A DNA stretch of 64,000 nt from Alloacidobacterium dinghuense (lineage in GTDB: Bacteria > Acidobacteriota > Terriglobia > Terriglobales > Acidobacteriaceae), in contig NZ_CP060394.1 of the NCBI RefSeq assembly GCF_014274465.1, forward strand, positions 4,154,001 to 4,218,000. The letters run 5' to 3'. The notes beneath the pieces were generated by a model. It worked only from the letters and a program-made list of their open reading frames with translations, did not search any database and was not told where the DNA came from. The position numbers and the translations under genes are program-made. Positions 34,781-42,686 of this stretch are shown here, piece by piece; the first letter of the stretch is position 1; every line of letters starts with the position of its first letter.

Positions 34781-36772
34781 TACAGCACACCCGTGCACAC
34801 GCGCGCGTGCCTCTTTCGAGAGCTCGCGCGCTTCGATCCTCAGCTTTACCGCCTTCCTGACCTTCTCACCTACTTCGCGTCGCAATTCCGGAGATTTCGG
34901 AATTGGAATGACTAACTCGTAGAGACGTTCGCCCAGGCTGTCGATGATGTCCTGTGTGAACTGCTTCGCCTTGACCTGGCGCTGCACGATTGGCGAACTG
35001 AGGATCGCGAGTAGCAAATACGGATCCAGCCCAAGCCTGTTCGCATTGACGCGGATCTTGAACAAGTGACTCTGATAGATGATCTCCGTGTCGGCTTCTG
35101 AGATGATGGCGCAGGTGCCGACGAGATAGGTGCCGTCCTTCACAAGTAGGATGTCGCCCGCGCGGACGTCCTGCTTGCGCTTGAACGTCTCAAAGAGATT
35201 CCTGTCCACGCCGTGCTTCGGGTCGGCCTTTAGCTCCCAGTTGCTTATGTCCGAGGTTCGGATGAAGGGGATCGTTCCGGTCCCGTAGGCGAGCTTTCCT
35301 AACTCGTCGCCGGTGGTGACTGACAACACGCCGTCGGTGGCGAGTTCCTTGAAGGAAACAAGAGTGTGTGTCTCCGTGAGGCTTTTCAGTTCAATGGTGA
35401 TTTGCGGATCGTAATAGCGCGGACAGAGGACGTTCGAACGTACCTCGGTCTTGTTGAGGACGAAGCCCAGTGCCGATTCTTCGAAGCGCTTGTGCTGCTT
35501 GTGTAGCTCGAAGTTGTCGGAGATCGCGGGAAGGTCGTTGTGCGGAATCGCCCGTGCACGGGAATCATGGCCGCACCATTTGGCCTCGGCCATGAACACC
35601 TTGGCCGATTGTCTCTGGGTCTGCTTCTGCGCAATGAGCAAGCATGTTTTAGTGTGCGTGCCGCCCTTCCCCGATGTCTTGAAGAGAGACTCCGGCATTC
35701 CAATGACTGCCTGTATGTCGGCGTGCTGGAAGAGAAACTCCATCACATGCCGGTAAGACTTGTTCGACAGGATGCTTTCCGGGAGTACCATTCCGAGGCG
35801 TCCGCCTTCCTTGAGAAGCGAAAGACAACGCTCCACGAAAAGGACTTGAGGAGGAACTTGCATCTGAAGGATGTTCGTCGGAAGCCATTTATTTGAGTGC
35901 ATGTCGTGCTTCCATTTCTTCGCCAATTCGAACGTCCTCAGCACGTCCGGGTTCGCCGCAACGATATGCACGCCGAAGGGAGGATTGGTGAGAAGCACGT
36001 CGAATCCGTCCTTCGGTAGTCTCTTCTTGATCGAACTTTCGCCGTTCGAAAGCGCTAAGCTGTCGGCGAAGATCGCGTGCGGGTGACCTTTCGTCATCAG
36101 CGCGACATGAAGCTTTGCGAGCTTGACCAGGTAGGCATCTTTGTCGATGCCGTAGATCGTCTTCGAAGTGATCGCTTCCAGTTCGTTCGTTGGAACGCCC
36201 TGGGCGATGAAATGGCGAGTGACGGACGTCAGGAAGCCACCGGCGCCGCACGCGGGATCGATGACTGTCTCCCCGGGCTGTGGATTTAAGGCACGAGCGA
36301 GAAAATCGCTCACTGGGCGTGGAGTGAAGAATTGACCCGCGCGGCTTCGAGATTCAGACCCCACGAAGACTTCGAATGCGTCTCCGATGGGGTCGCTCGC
36401 TGCGTCGAATAGCGAGAAGTCGCACTCACTAAGGATCATGCTCACCGCGTTCGGATCAAGCATGATTTCGGTGTCTGTATCGTAGATGTCTGGAAAATCG
36501 GAGCGCACCTTGGCAAAGACCTGGCGAACTCGCTTGCTTTTCTCCATTACGTCGAGATTGGCGGGGATCTCCGGGGCGGTGGAACTCTCGATATATAGCT
36601 TGCAGAACAGGCATTTCAGAACTTCGTCGAGCAACGCATCGTCACGGGTGGCTCCGACATGCTGGCCAGCAAGATAGTTGCGGATATGCCGAAAGGCTTC
36701 TTTCGGGGTGAGCATGCCCGGAAAGAACGGCGCCTCTTTACTGCTTCTTCTTGACGATGATCGCTTGCGCAT
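34766..36772 (-). CDS. N6-adenine DNA methylase fused to an HsdS-like specificity domain
   Basis: The 668-aa protein begins with a helical HsdM-like part and a Rossmann methylase: GQFFTPRPVSDFLA, IDPACGAGGFLTSV (SAM site, 172-178) and LLTNPPFGVHI (NPPF, 263-266, the amino-methylase motif IV). Residues ~450-660 look like a single target-recognition domain plus conserved helix (VSFKELATDGVL, IPFIRTSDISNWEL, DILLVKDGTYLVG, SHLFKIRV, and IPIPKSPELRREV). So one chain methylates and reads the target. There is no HsdR; the facing HNH protein is the likely nuclease. The host genome would be marked at its site. Confidence 0.87.
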   Translation of the reverse strand: MRKRSSSRRSSKEAPFFPGMLTPKEAFRHIRNYLAGQHVGATRDDALLDEVLKCLFCKLYIESSTAPEIPANLDVMEKSKRVRQVFAKVRSDFPDIYDTDTEIMLDPNAVSMILSECDFSLFDAASDPIGDAFEVFVGSESRSRAGQFFTPRPVSDFLARALNPQPGETVIDPACGAGGFLTSVTRHFIAQGVPTNELEAITSKTIYGIDKDAYLVKLAKLHVALMTKGHPHAIFADSLALSNGESSIKKRLPKDGFDVLLTNPPFGVHIVAANPDVLRTFELAKKWKHDMHSNKWLPTNILQMQVPPQVLFVERCLSLLKEGGRLGMVLPESILSNKSYRHVMEFLFQHADIQAVIGMPESLFKTSGKGGTHTKTCLLIAQKQTQRQSAKVFMAEAKWCGHDSRARAIPHNDLPAISDNFELHKQHKRFEESALGFVLNKTEVRSNVLCPRYYDPQITIELKSLTETHTLVSFKELATDGVLSVTTGDELGKLAYGTGTIPFIRTSDISNWELKADPKHGVDRNLFETFKRKQDVRAGDILLVKDGTYLVGTCAIISEADTEIIYQSHLFKIRVNANRLGLDPYLLLAILSSPIVQRQVKAKQFTQDIIDSLGERLYELVIPIPKSPELRREVGEKVRKAVKLRIEARELSKEARARVHGCAVLDEV

Positions 36773-37024
36773 TTGGTCTCAAACAGAATGTGTTTGGGTT
36801 GAAGATTACTACAATTCCTGTGGGGACGGTTAAGCGATTGATCTAAAAAGGCAGCTTCCCTGACAAGTGCCCTCCAGCTCATGTTTATGGATTTGCCCTA
36901 TTCGGACAGAATGGGCATGATAGGGACAGATCAGGGACAGGTACCGTGTAGTGCTAAAGTGTTTTCAGTCGTTTAGCGTCGCCATTAGTGCCGCTCAATT
37001 GTTGAAAACAAAGGATTTAGTTGC
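36773..37024. other. right end of the 9-kb element, non-coding
   Basis: No gene. Holds three GGACAG hexamers and leads into the right attachment repeat. Confidence 0.5.
36904..36940 (+). promoter_or_regulatory. putative integrase arm-type sites, right end
   Basis: Three direct GGACAG hexamers at 36904, 36924 and 36935, 85-120 nt inside the right repeat, matching the two at the left end. Confidence 0.4.
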
Positions 37025-37070
37025 CCTCATAACCCAAAGGTCGCTGGTTCAAATCCAGCCCCCGCAACCA
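37025..37070 (+). repeat. 46-bp tRNA-fMet-derived attachment repeat, right copy
   Basis: Identical over 46 bp to the left copy; flanks differ on both sides, which sets the exact limits. No tRNA 5' half precedes it. The decayed integrase gene on the - strand reads through it. Confidence 0.92.
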
Positions 37071-37569
37071 TTAGATTAAATAGGTTACGAGAGATTGCCC
37101 CGTTAACGGGGGAACAAAAGGGAACATTAGGGGCCGCAGGCATGCGGCCCTTTTCGCTTCCCGGTTGTGGTGATGGAGCTAGAACCAGGCGAACGACCTT
37201 GCTGTTCGCGGTTCGCTTGCTCTCCAACATGGCAGAGCCGTATACATTCATCGTGGTCTGAATGTTGGCGTGCCGCATCAGTTCCTGTTGCACCTTCATC
37301 GGCGCGCCAGTTTCGTCGAGAAGAGTGCAATAGGTGTGGCGGAACGTATGCCAGCCGATCCTTTCGAGACCCAGCTTTTCTCCCGCCGGCCGTATATGGT
37401 TCTTGCAAATCTCGCTCGCGTGATATGGATTTGCAGTTGCCGGGTTTGCAAACAGCCAACCAGGCGCGCTTGCTGGACAGCGTTGCTGCCAGTCGAGCAA
37501 GACCTGAGCAACAGCAGGGTCGAGCGGGATGTCATCTTCCGAGTATTCGCTTTTGACGCGGCCCTTCTA
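37027..37569 (-). pseudogene. integrase remnant, C-terminal part only
   Basis: The frame encodes the catalytic half of a tyrosine integrase: VKSEYSEDDIPLD, IGWHTFRHTYCTL, MRHANIQTTMNVYGSAM, with His-x-x-Arg, His and Tyr present. It lacks the first ~250 residues and the catalytic first Arg; a stop codon lies directly upstream of KGRVKSEY. The last residues (VAGAGFEPATFGL) are the translated tRNA end. It marks an older element inserted at the same site, now truncated near position 37570. Confidence 0.88.
37132..37155 (+). terminator. hairpin followed by T-run after the right repeat
   Basis: Arms GGGCCGCA and TGCGGCCC with a 4-nt loop, then TTTTC, 60 nt after the tRNA 3' end. It lies within the integrase remnant. 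It could be a terminator for transcripts crossing the site on the + strand. Confidence 0.4.
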
Positions 37570-37670
37570 CGTCAAGGTTGATGCATCCCAGGCATCTGCA
37601 CGGAATCCTTAGCAAACAGAGGAATCGAGAGGAAATAGTGAGGACAAAGAAGGAGTCGGACTCTTCTACG

Positions 37671-38087
37671 TTAACCAGAAACTAACACGCCGGGTAGCTG
37701 CTCCTGAGCCAATAGATGTAAAACTCGCCGCTTGATCTCATCACGAGTCTGCCGCACGGATTCAATTCCCTGTCCTTTGGGATCTGGTAACGGCCAGTCA
37801 TCCCGGCGAAGACCAGGGACATAGGGACACTCATCCCCGCAACCCATCGTGATCAGCATTTCAGCATTCTGCGCAAGTTCCGCGGTAAGTTTCTGTGGCT
37901 TGGCATGGCTCAAGTCAATTCCAACCTCACGCATCGCGTCGACCACTACCGGATGCACATGTTCCGCCGGATGAGTCCCTGCAGAAATGGCCCGCGCTAA
38001 TCCCGGATCCGCAAATTGATTGAAGAACGCTGCCGACATCTGTGACCGACCGGCATTGTGAACGCAGGCAAAAATAAAAGTTCGCAC
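37671..38087 (-). CDS. arsC: arsenate reductase, ArsC (LMW phosphatase type)
   Basis: The GTG at VRTFIFACVHN gives 138 aa, the usual length; an ATG 36 nt further out is the alternative. The CX5R loop CVHNAGRS holds the catalytic Cys8 and Arg14; MGCGDECPYVPGL supplies the two later Cys of thioredoxin-coupled enzymes; WPLPDPKGQ is also conserved. It turns arsenate into arsenite for export. Last gene of the - strand arsenic unit. Confidence 0.88.
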   Translation of the reverse strand: MRTFIFACVHNAGRSQMSAAFFNQFADPGLARAISAGTHPAEHVHPVVVDAMREVGIDLSHAKPQKLTAELAQNAEMLITMGCGDECPYVPGLRRDDWPLPDPKGQGIESVRQTRDEIKRRVLHLLAQEQLPGVLVSG

Positions 38088-38381
38088 TCTCTGACATGCT
38101 CCTTGAGTCTGGGTTTCATGCAAATCAGCTCGTCCGTAAGAGCTTCTCCTCCTTTAGCGTATCGCGTCACCATCTTGCCCATGAAGACAATCCATGAGGA
38201 ATTCATATAGCATTCACAGTCGATCATAAACGAAGCGCTTCACTCAGGAGCCATTTACGATAACCCGCTTCGAATCATGAGGATCTTTGGGCACTGAGTC
38301 CTCCGACACTTGGTTTCCACCAGGTGCTGACGAAGTGTGCATTAACGGCCCTGGTGACGCTTACGGCAAATAGCCGGGTTT
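38088..38381. other. gap between the two arsC-type genes
   Basis: 294 nt with no supported gene; a strong AAAGGAGGAG lies near 38150 on the - strand without a matching start, possibly a remnant. Confidence 0.35.
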
Positions 38382-38873
38382 CTATTGCCTTCCAATCTCA
38401 TCTATCTCTTTCTGCAACGCAAACTGATCCAGGCTCGAAAGTGGAAGGCAGAGAAACAAACTGATTCGGCGATCGAGTATAGAAAAGGCTTCGCGGAAAG
38501 CACGTTCAATTTCTTCCGGGGTGCCTTGGACTGCGGCAGGATCAGGTACTCCCCAATGTGCGGTCATCGGTTGACCGGGCCAGAGTGGACAAACTTCTTT
38601 TGCGGCATTGTCGCAAACCGTGAAAACGAAATTAAGCCGCGGAGAATCTGATGCGGCAAACTCATTCCAGGACTTGCTATATAAACCCGCCGTGCTTAGT
38701 CCTGCTATCTCAAGCTGGTGCAGGGCTTCCGGGCGAACTATTCCTGACGGATGGCTTCCGGCACTGTATGCAGTAAAGTACGGCACACCCTTACGCTTCA
38801 TGATCGCCTCAGCCATGATGGATCGGGCGGAGTTCCCGGTGCAAAGAAACAAGACTTTGTAATGTGCAGGCAT
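38382..38873 (-). CDS. arsC: second low-molecular-weight phosphatase-type arsenate reductase
   Basis: AGGA eight bases before the ATG sets the start (MPAHYKVLFLCTGNSARS), 163 aa. The CX5R loop CTGNSARS, the segment AYSAGSHPSG, the Asp loop VPDPAAVQGT and VFTVCDNAAKEVCPLWPG agree with arsenate reductases of this fold. It is separated by 13 nt from the phosphatase gene upstream, so is co-transcribed with it and arsM. Two arsC genes in one cluster are not rare and may differ in their reductant. Confidence 0.87.
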   Translation of the reverse strand: MPAHYKVLFLCTGNSARSIMAEAIMKRKGVPYFTAYSAGSHPSGIVRPEALHQLEIAGLSTAGLYSKSWNEFAASDSPRLNFVFTVCDNAAKEVCPLWPGQPMTAHWGVPDPAAVQGTPEEIERAFREAFSILDRRISLFLCLPLSSLDQFALQKEIDEIGRQ

Positions 38874-38886
38874 CCCTAAATCCTTT

Positions 38887-39633
38887 CTAAAGTCGCTGAA
38901 GCGCGAGCATCGTGCGATCGTCGCTGGCCGGTGCACTACTGCTGAAGTCAGCAATACTGGCGCTGATCGTATCCAAGATCTCGCGCGGGGATAGGTGTCT
39001 CGATTGGAACAGTGTTTCAGAGAGTCGACTCAGATCGTACTCATTACCAGATTTGTCCGTTGACTCTGTAATCCCGTCTGAATACAGAACAAGGGTGCTT
39101 CGAGGACTAACGATTCGTTTCACAGCCGTAAAATCGGTCGAGCAAAACATTCCCACAGGAAGATTTGCCGCGACTATCACTTGTACCTCATTGGCGTCGG
39201 CAAGCAATATCGGAGTATGGCCAGCGTTGACCAACTCCACCATTCCGTTGCGTTCTGCTTTTCCTATCACCAAGGTTGCGAATTGAGCGGGAAGAGCGCT
39301 CTGGCAAAAGGTGTGGCTTGCAGTTTTCACAACCGCCTCAATGCTCGCTTTCAAGGGCAACAATGTCCGAAGGGTGGCATGGAGATGAGACATCAACATG
39401 GATGCAGCGATTCCCTTGCCTGACACGTCTCCCAGCGCAAAGTAGAAAGCATCTGGCCCAGCAGGAATCAGGTCGACATAGTCTCCACTCAACAAGCCCG
39501 CGGGCTCGTAGGAAAAGGCGACTTCCCAGCCACCCAGACAACAGCCCCGCTCGGGGAGGAGGCTCAATTGGACTTGTCTAGCCAATTCCAGTTGAGCTTC
39601 CAGTCCTGCATCGATTTGTAAACCGAGTGTCAT
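38887..39633 (-). CDS. SpoIIE/PP2C-type serine phosphatase
   Basis: The catalytic core is complete: LARQVQLSLLPERG, EPAGLLSGDYVDLI, FALGDVSGKGIAASMLM, NAGHTPILL, VLYSDGITES and SDDRTMLAL give the metal-binding Asp residues. At ~248 aa there is no sensor domain. A start at MTLGLQI was chosen, 5 nt after the arsM stop; a GTG 39 nt upstream is possible. These phosphatases act on anti-sigma-antagonist or similar phosphoproteins. Its place between arsM and an arsenate reductase suggests a signalling role in arsenic response, which I have no family precedent for beyond position. Confidence 0.85.
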   Translation of the reverse strand: MTLGLQIDAGLEAQLELARQVQLSLLPERGCCLGGWEVAFSYEPAGLLSGDYVDLIPAGPDAFYFALGDVSGKGIAASMLMSHLHATLRTLLPLKASIEAVVKTASHTFCQSALPAQFATLVIGKAERNGMVELVNAGHTPILLADANEVQVIVAANLPVGMFCSTDFTAVKRIVSPRSTLVLYSDGITESTDKSGNEYDLSRLSETLFQSRHLSPREILDTISASIADFSSSAPASDDRTMLALQRL

Positions 39634-39638
39634 GAGCT

Positions 39639-40568
39639 TTATTTCGGAGGGCAGCATGTCGGTCCGCAGCACTCATTCCGGAGGGTTACCGGCTTGACCG
39701 CATAGACTTTCACGCTCGCGGCTGCCCCGTTCACGTCGTATTCCGAGAGAAGCTTGCTGAGATCTTCATGAAGCGTGGCAGATGTCGAATCTGCGGGAGA
39801 GCAGCACGCTCCGGGAAGCACATTTAGATCATTGTTGCTCGTCATAGATGGCGAGCAACAGCCAGCTTGATTTTCGACCTTGGCGTAGGCGTTGAGGTCC
39901 GCTCCGCTGTCAACGATTTCGACGTGCTCGAATCCCGCAGTCAAAAGGCTCTGACGATAGTCGTCAATTCGCATTGCTCCAGAGATACAGCCAACATAGG
40001 CAGCCATGCTTTGCGCTATTGCAGGTGGCAGGTCGCCTTTAAGAGCAATGTCGCTGATGGCAACTCTCCCCCCTGGTTTGAGCACCCGGGCGATCTCGCG
40101 AAAGACTGCAGGCTTGTCAGGCGCGAGGTTGATCACGCAGTTGCTGATGACGCAATCTACGGATGCATCGGGAAGTGGGAGATGATCGATGGTTGCAAGA
40201 TGAAATTCGACATTGCCATAGCCACCCTTCTGAGCGTTTCCGCGAGCGCGCTCGATCATCTCCGGTGTCATGTCAATACCGATCGCCTTACCATTGGGTC
40301 CCACCAATTTTGAGGCGAGAAAAATGTCCAGACCACCTCCGGAGCCCAAATCCACAACGACCTCGCCTGGCCGCAAGGATGCAATGGCTGTCGGGTTCCC
40401 GCAGGACAAGCCCATATTGGCCTCGGCGGGTATCGAGGTTAGCTCCTCAGCGCTATAGCCGAATGCCTCGGCAACAGCCTTCACTCCTTCATGTTTCGTT
40501 GAAAGTTCGCTTTCAGCGACCGCTGCGTACTTGGATCGCACCGTTTCGAGCACTGTTTGTTCTTCCAT
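39639..40568 (-). CDS. arsM: arsenite S-adenosylmethionine methyltransferase ArsM
   Basis: The start at [10 protein letters not shown] follows GGAGGAG. The 309-aa protein has the Rossmann SAM site [21 protein letters not shown], and the conserved arsenite-binding Cys residues in [22 protein letters not shown] and YVGCISGAM. The C-terminal ~70 residues add Cys pairs ([26 protein letters not shown]), common in long ArsM forms. It methylates arsenite to volatile or less toxic forms. Its promoter is shared with the divergent arsR. Confidence 0.93.
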   Translation of the reverse strand: MEEQTVLETVRSKYAAVAESELSTKHEGVKAVAEAFGYSAEELTSIPAEANMGLSCGNPTAIASLRPGEVVVDLGSGGGLDIFLASKLVGPNGKAIGIDMTPEMIERARGNAQKGGYGNVEFHLATIDHLPLPDASVDCVISNCVINLAPDKPAVFREIARVLKPGGRVAISDIALKGDLPPAIAQSMAAYVGCISGAMRIDDYRQSLLTAGFEHVEIVDSGADLNAYAKVENQAGCCSPSMTSNNDLNVLPGACCSPADSTSATLHEDLSKLLSEYDVNGAAASVKVYAVKPVTLRNECCGPTCCPPK

Positions 40569-40645
40569 CGGCTCCTCCGAATATATCCGCCAAAACAAAT
40601 ATATTATTCACTGGACGTATATGTCAATGCGAATATAATCACAAC
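40569..40645. promoter_or_regulatory. divergent arsM/arsR promoter-operator region
   Basis: An AT-rich 77-nt gap with ATATATTATTCAC and CGTATATG forming an imperfect inverted repeat; ArsR most likely binds here and controls both directions. Exact -35/-10 boxes cannot be fixed by eye. Confidence 0.5.
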
Positions 40646-41065
40646 ATGGCCGCGAAACAGAAATCCTTCAACATGGAACGCTTTTTTCAGGCACTAGGGG
40701 ACAACACGAGGTTGCGCCTCCTGAACCTCATGGGAGATCAGGAGTTATGCGTCTGCTATTTCGTCGAGATCCTGGGCCAGTCACAGCCGAAGATATCCCG
40801 GCATCTCGCCTACCTGCGAAATGCAGGCATCGTCACTGCTCGTCGCGATGGCAAATGGATGCATTACCGGATCGTCATGCCCCCCAATGAGGGGGCAGCC
40901 CAGGTTCTACAGCAGATGCTTCAGTGGTTCAAAGAAGAAAAGACGATGCAGGCAGACCGAGCCAAACTAACCAAGGCTTGCTGCATGCCGGAGAAATTCG
41001 GGACGTTGCAGGGTGTGCCCCTGCCAACGCCAGTTAACTCATTTCCAATCTTGGCGTCGAGGTAA
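40646..41065 (+). CDS. arsR: arsenite-responsive repressor ArsR
   Basis: The ATG at MAAKQKSF gives 139 aa, the family length; upstream frame would antisense arsM. A winged helix covers residues ~10-85 with DNTRLRLLNLM, the arsenite site ELCVCYFVEIL (Cys-x-Cys on helix 3), QPKISRHLAYLRNAGIV and RRDGKWMHYRI. As(III) binding releases the repressor. It is followed after 3 nt by acr3. Confidence 0.93.
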   Translation: MAAKQKSFNMERFFQALGDNTRLRLLNLMGDQELCVCYFVEILGQSQPKISRHLAYLRNAGIVTARRDGKWMHYRIVMPPNEGAAQVLQQMLQWFKEEKTMQADRAKLTKACCMPEKFGTLQGVPLPTPVNSFPILASR

Positions 41066-41068
41066 ATC

Positions 41069-42184
41069 ATGTCCAGTGTCCCTTACACTCAAGGCCAGGT
41101 GTGTGCGCCTGCTGCTCGGAAAAGGCTTTCCTTTTTGGACCGCTTTCTGACTCTCTGGATTTTTTTGGCAATGGCAATCGGGGTCGCCATCGGCCACTTT
41201 ATCCCGGGGTCTGCGGTCTTCGTGAACAGTTTTCAGTCGGGCACAACCAATATTCCTATTGCTATCGGCCTGATCATAATGATGTACCCTCCGCTAGCGA
41301 AGGTCCGCTATGAAAAGCTCGGCGAGGTCTTCCGCAATCGTCATGTGTTGGGCCTTTCACTCTTTCAGAATTGGATCATCGGTCCGATTTTGATGTTCCT
41401 CTTGGCGATCGTGTTTTTGCGGGGAGAGCCTGCATACATGCGAGGTCTCATTCTCATCGGTCTCGCGCGTTGCATTGCCATGGTGCTGGTATGGAACGAA
41501 CTTGCCGAAGGCGACTCGGATTACGTGGCAGGTCTGGTGGCCATGAACAGCGTATTCCAGGTTGTTTTTTACAGCATCTATGCCTGGGTTTTCATTACGA
41601 TTCTGCCCACATGGTTCGGCTTTAAAGGTGCAGTTGTAAATGTTGGCATCGAGCAGATAGCCAAGAGTGTCTTCATCTATCTCGGCATCCCGTTTCTCGC
41701 TGGCATGCTGACTCGTTTCATGCTGGTTCGCGCAAAAGGCGAGGAGTGGTATCGGACACGGTTCATTCCTCATATCAGCCCACTTACCCTGGTTGCCCTG
41801 CTCTTCACCATTCTGGTCATGTTCAGCCTCAAGGGCGATCTGATAGTGAAGCTTCCGCTCGATGTGCTGCGTATCGCCGTGCCGCTCGTTGTTTACTTTC
41901 TCATTATGTTTCTGGTGAGTTTCTGGATGGGGCAAAAGCTAGGTGCCGATTATGCCCAGACCGCCACGCTGTCTTTCACGGCGGCGGGAAATAACTTTGA
42001 GTTGGCGATTGCCGTCGCCGTCGCGGTTTTTGGACTGAACTCTGGTGAGGCTTTCGTAGGCGTGATCGGGCCGCTGGTAGAAGTCCCGGCATTGATTGGT
42101 CTGGTGAATGTGGCCTTCTGGTTGCGGAAACGTTATTTTGCCTCCGCGGCGCCTGTTAATAATAAAGCTGCAATCAATGCCTGA
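41069..42184 (+). CDS. acr3: arsenite efflux transporter Acr3
   Basis: The 371-aa protein shows about ten hydrophobic segments and the ACR3 signature [17 protein letters not shown] with the essential Cys, plus [20 protein letters not shown] near the end, and opens with [19 protein letters not shown]. It exports arsenite across the inner membrane, driven by proton motive force. It is co-transcribed with arsR (3-nt gap). Confidence 0.95.
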   Translation: MSSVPYTQGQVCAPAARKRLSFLDRFLTLWIFLAMAIGVAIGHFIPGSAVFVNSFQSGTTNIPIAIGLIIMMYPPLAKVRYEKLGEVFRNRHVLGLSLFQNWIIGPILMFLLAIVFLRGEPAYMRGLILIGLARCIAMVLVWNELAEGDSDYVAGLVAMNSVFQVVFYSIYAWVFITILPTWFGFKGAVVNVGIEQIAKSVFIYLGIPFLAGMLTRFMLVRAKGEEWYRTRFIPHISPLTLVALLFTILVMFSLKGDLIVKLPLDVLRIAVPLVVYFLIMFLVSFWMGQKLGADYAQTATLSFTAAGNNFELAIAVAVAVFGLNSGEAFVGVIGPLVEVPALIGLVNVAFWLRKRYFASAAPVNNKAAINA

Positions 42185-42196
42185 GAGGATACCGGC

Positions 42197-42337
42197 ATGC
42201 GCTTCCTCATCATCGGCGGTAGTGACTCCGGCATCAGTGCCGGTCCTCGCGCACATGATCATCGATCCAAATCGCAGGCATGCATAGAGCACATAGCAAC
42301 ATGCAAGTTCGCCCGACGCAGAGAGAGCGGCCCGTGA
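42197..42337 (+). pseudogene. truncated FAD-dependent oxidoreductase (46-codon remnant)
   Basis: The first 19 codons, MRFLIIGGSDSGISAGPRA, are the FAD-binding start of a pyridine-nucleotide disulfide oxidoreductase that often follows acr3 in related clusters; after that the frame loses similarity and stops. The gene was cut off near position 42255, marking the right edge of the arsenic cluster. Confidence 0.75.
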
Positions 42338-42629
42338 GAAGCATTCTATTGCCCTCAGTAGTTTGCATCATTCTCGATGGAATTATCAAAATCAGACTCA
42401 AGTAGGAATCATTGCGTGCGCCGACTAAAACCGAATTGTTGAGAGAGCCGTCAACCGTCTGCCCCCAAACTCATGACTGTCTGCGCCGTCCTCGCCAGAC
42501 TTGATTCCAATTCTTTGAGTCTTCATGAATAAAACTCTCGCTGAGCGCATCTCCCTGGGAGCAACAATTGAAAAAGAATATCTCGCGCCCCCTTTGGCGG
42601 CGTCGCACTGAAAACTATACCTGGGCCGC
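42338..42629. other. gap after the arsenic cluster
   Basis: No gene seen on either strand. Confidence 0.4.
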
Positions 42630-42672
42630 AAAAAGGAAAAGCCTCCCGCGCGATGAAATCGCGACGGGAGGC
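42630..42672 (-). terminator. terminator of the phosphoesterase gene
   Basis: Arms GCCTCCCG and CGGGAGGC enclose an inner stem CGCGAT/ATCGCG with a GAA loop and one bulged base; on the - strand it is followed by TTTTCCTTTTT. It lies 14 nt past the stop of the phosphoesterase. Confidence 0.9.
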
Positions 42673-42686
42673 TCTCATTGTTGCCG

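Noticed and set aside
40163-40645. N-terminal extension of arsR
   Set aside because: The open frame upstream of the ATG at 40646 is antisense to arsM and has no protein-like pattern; 139 aa is the family length.
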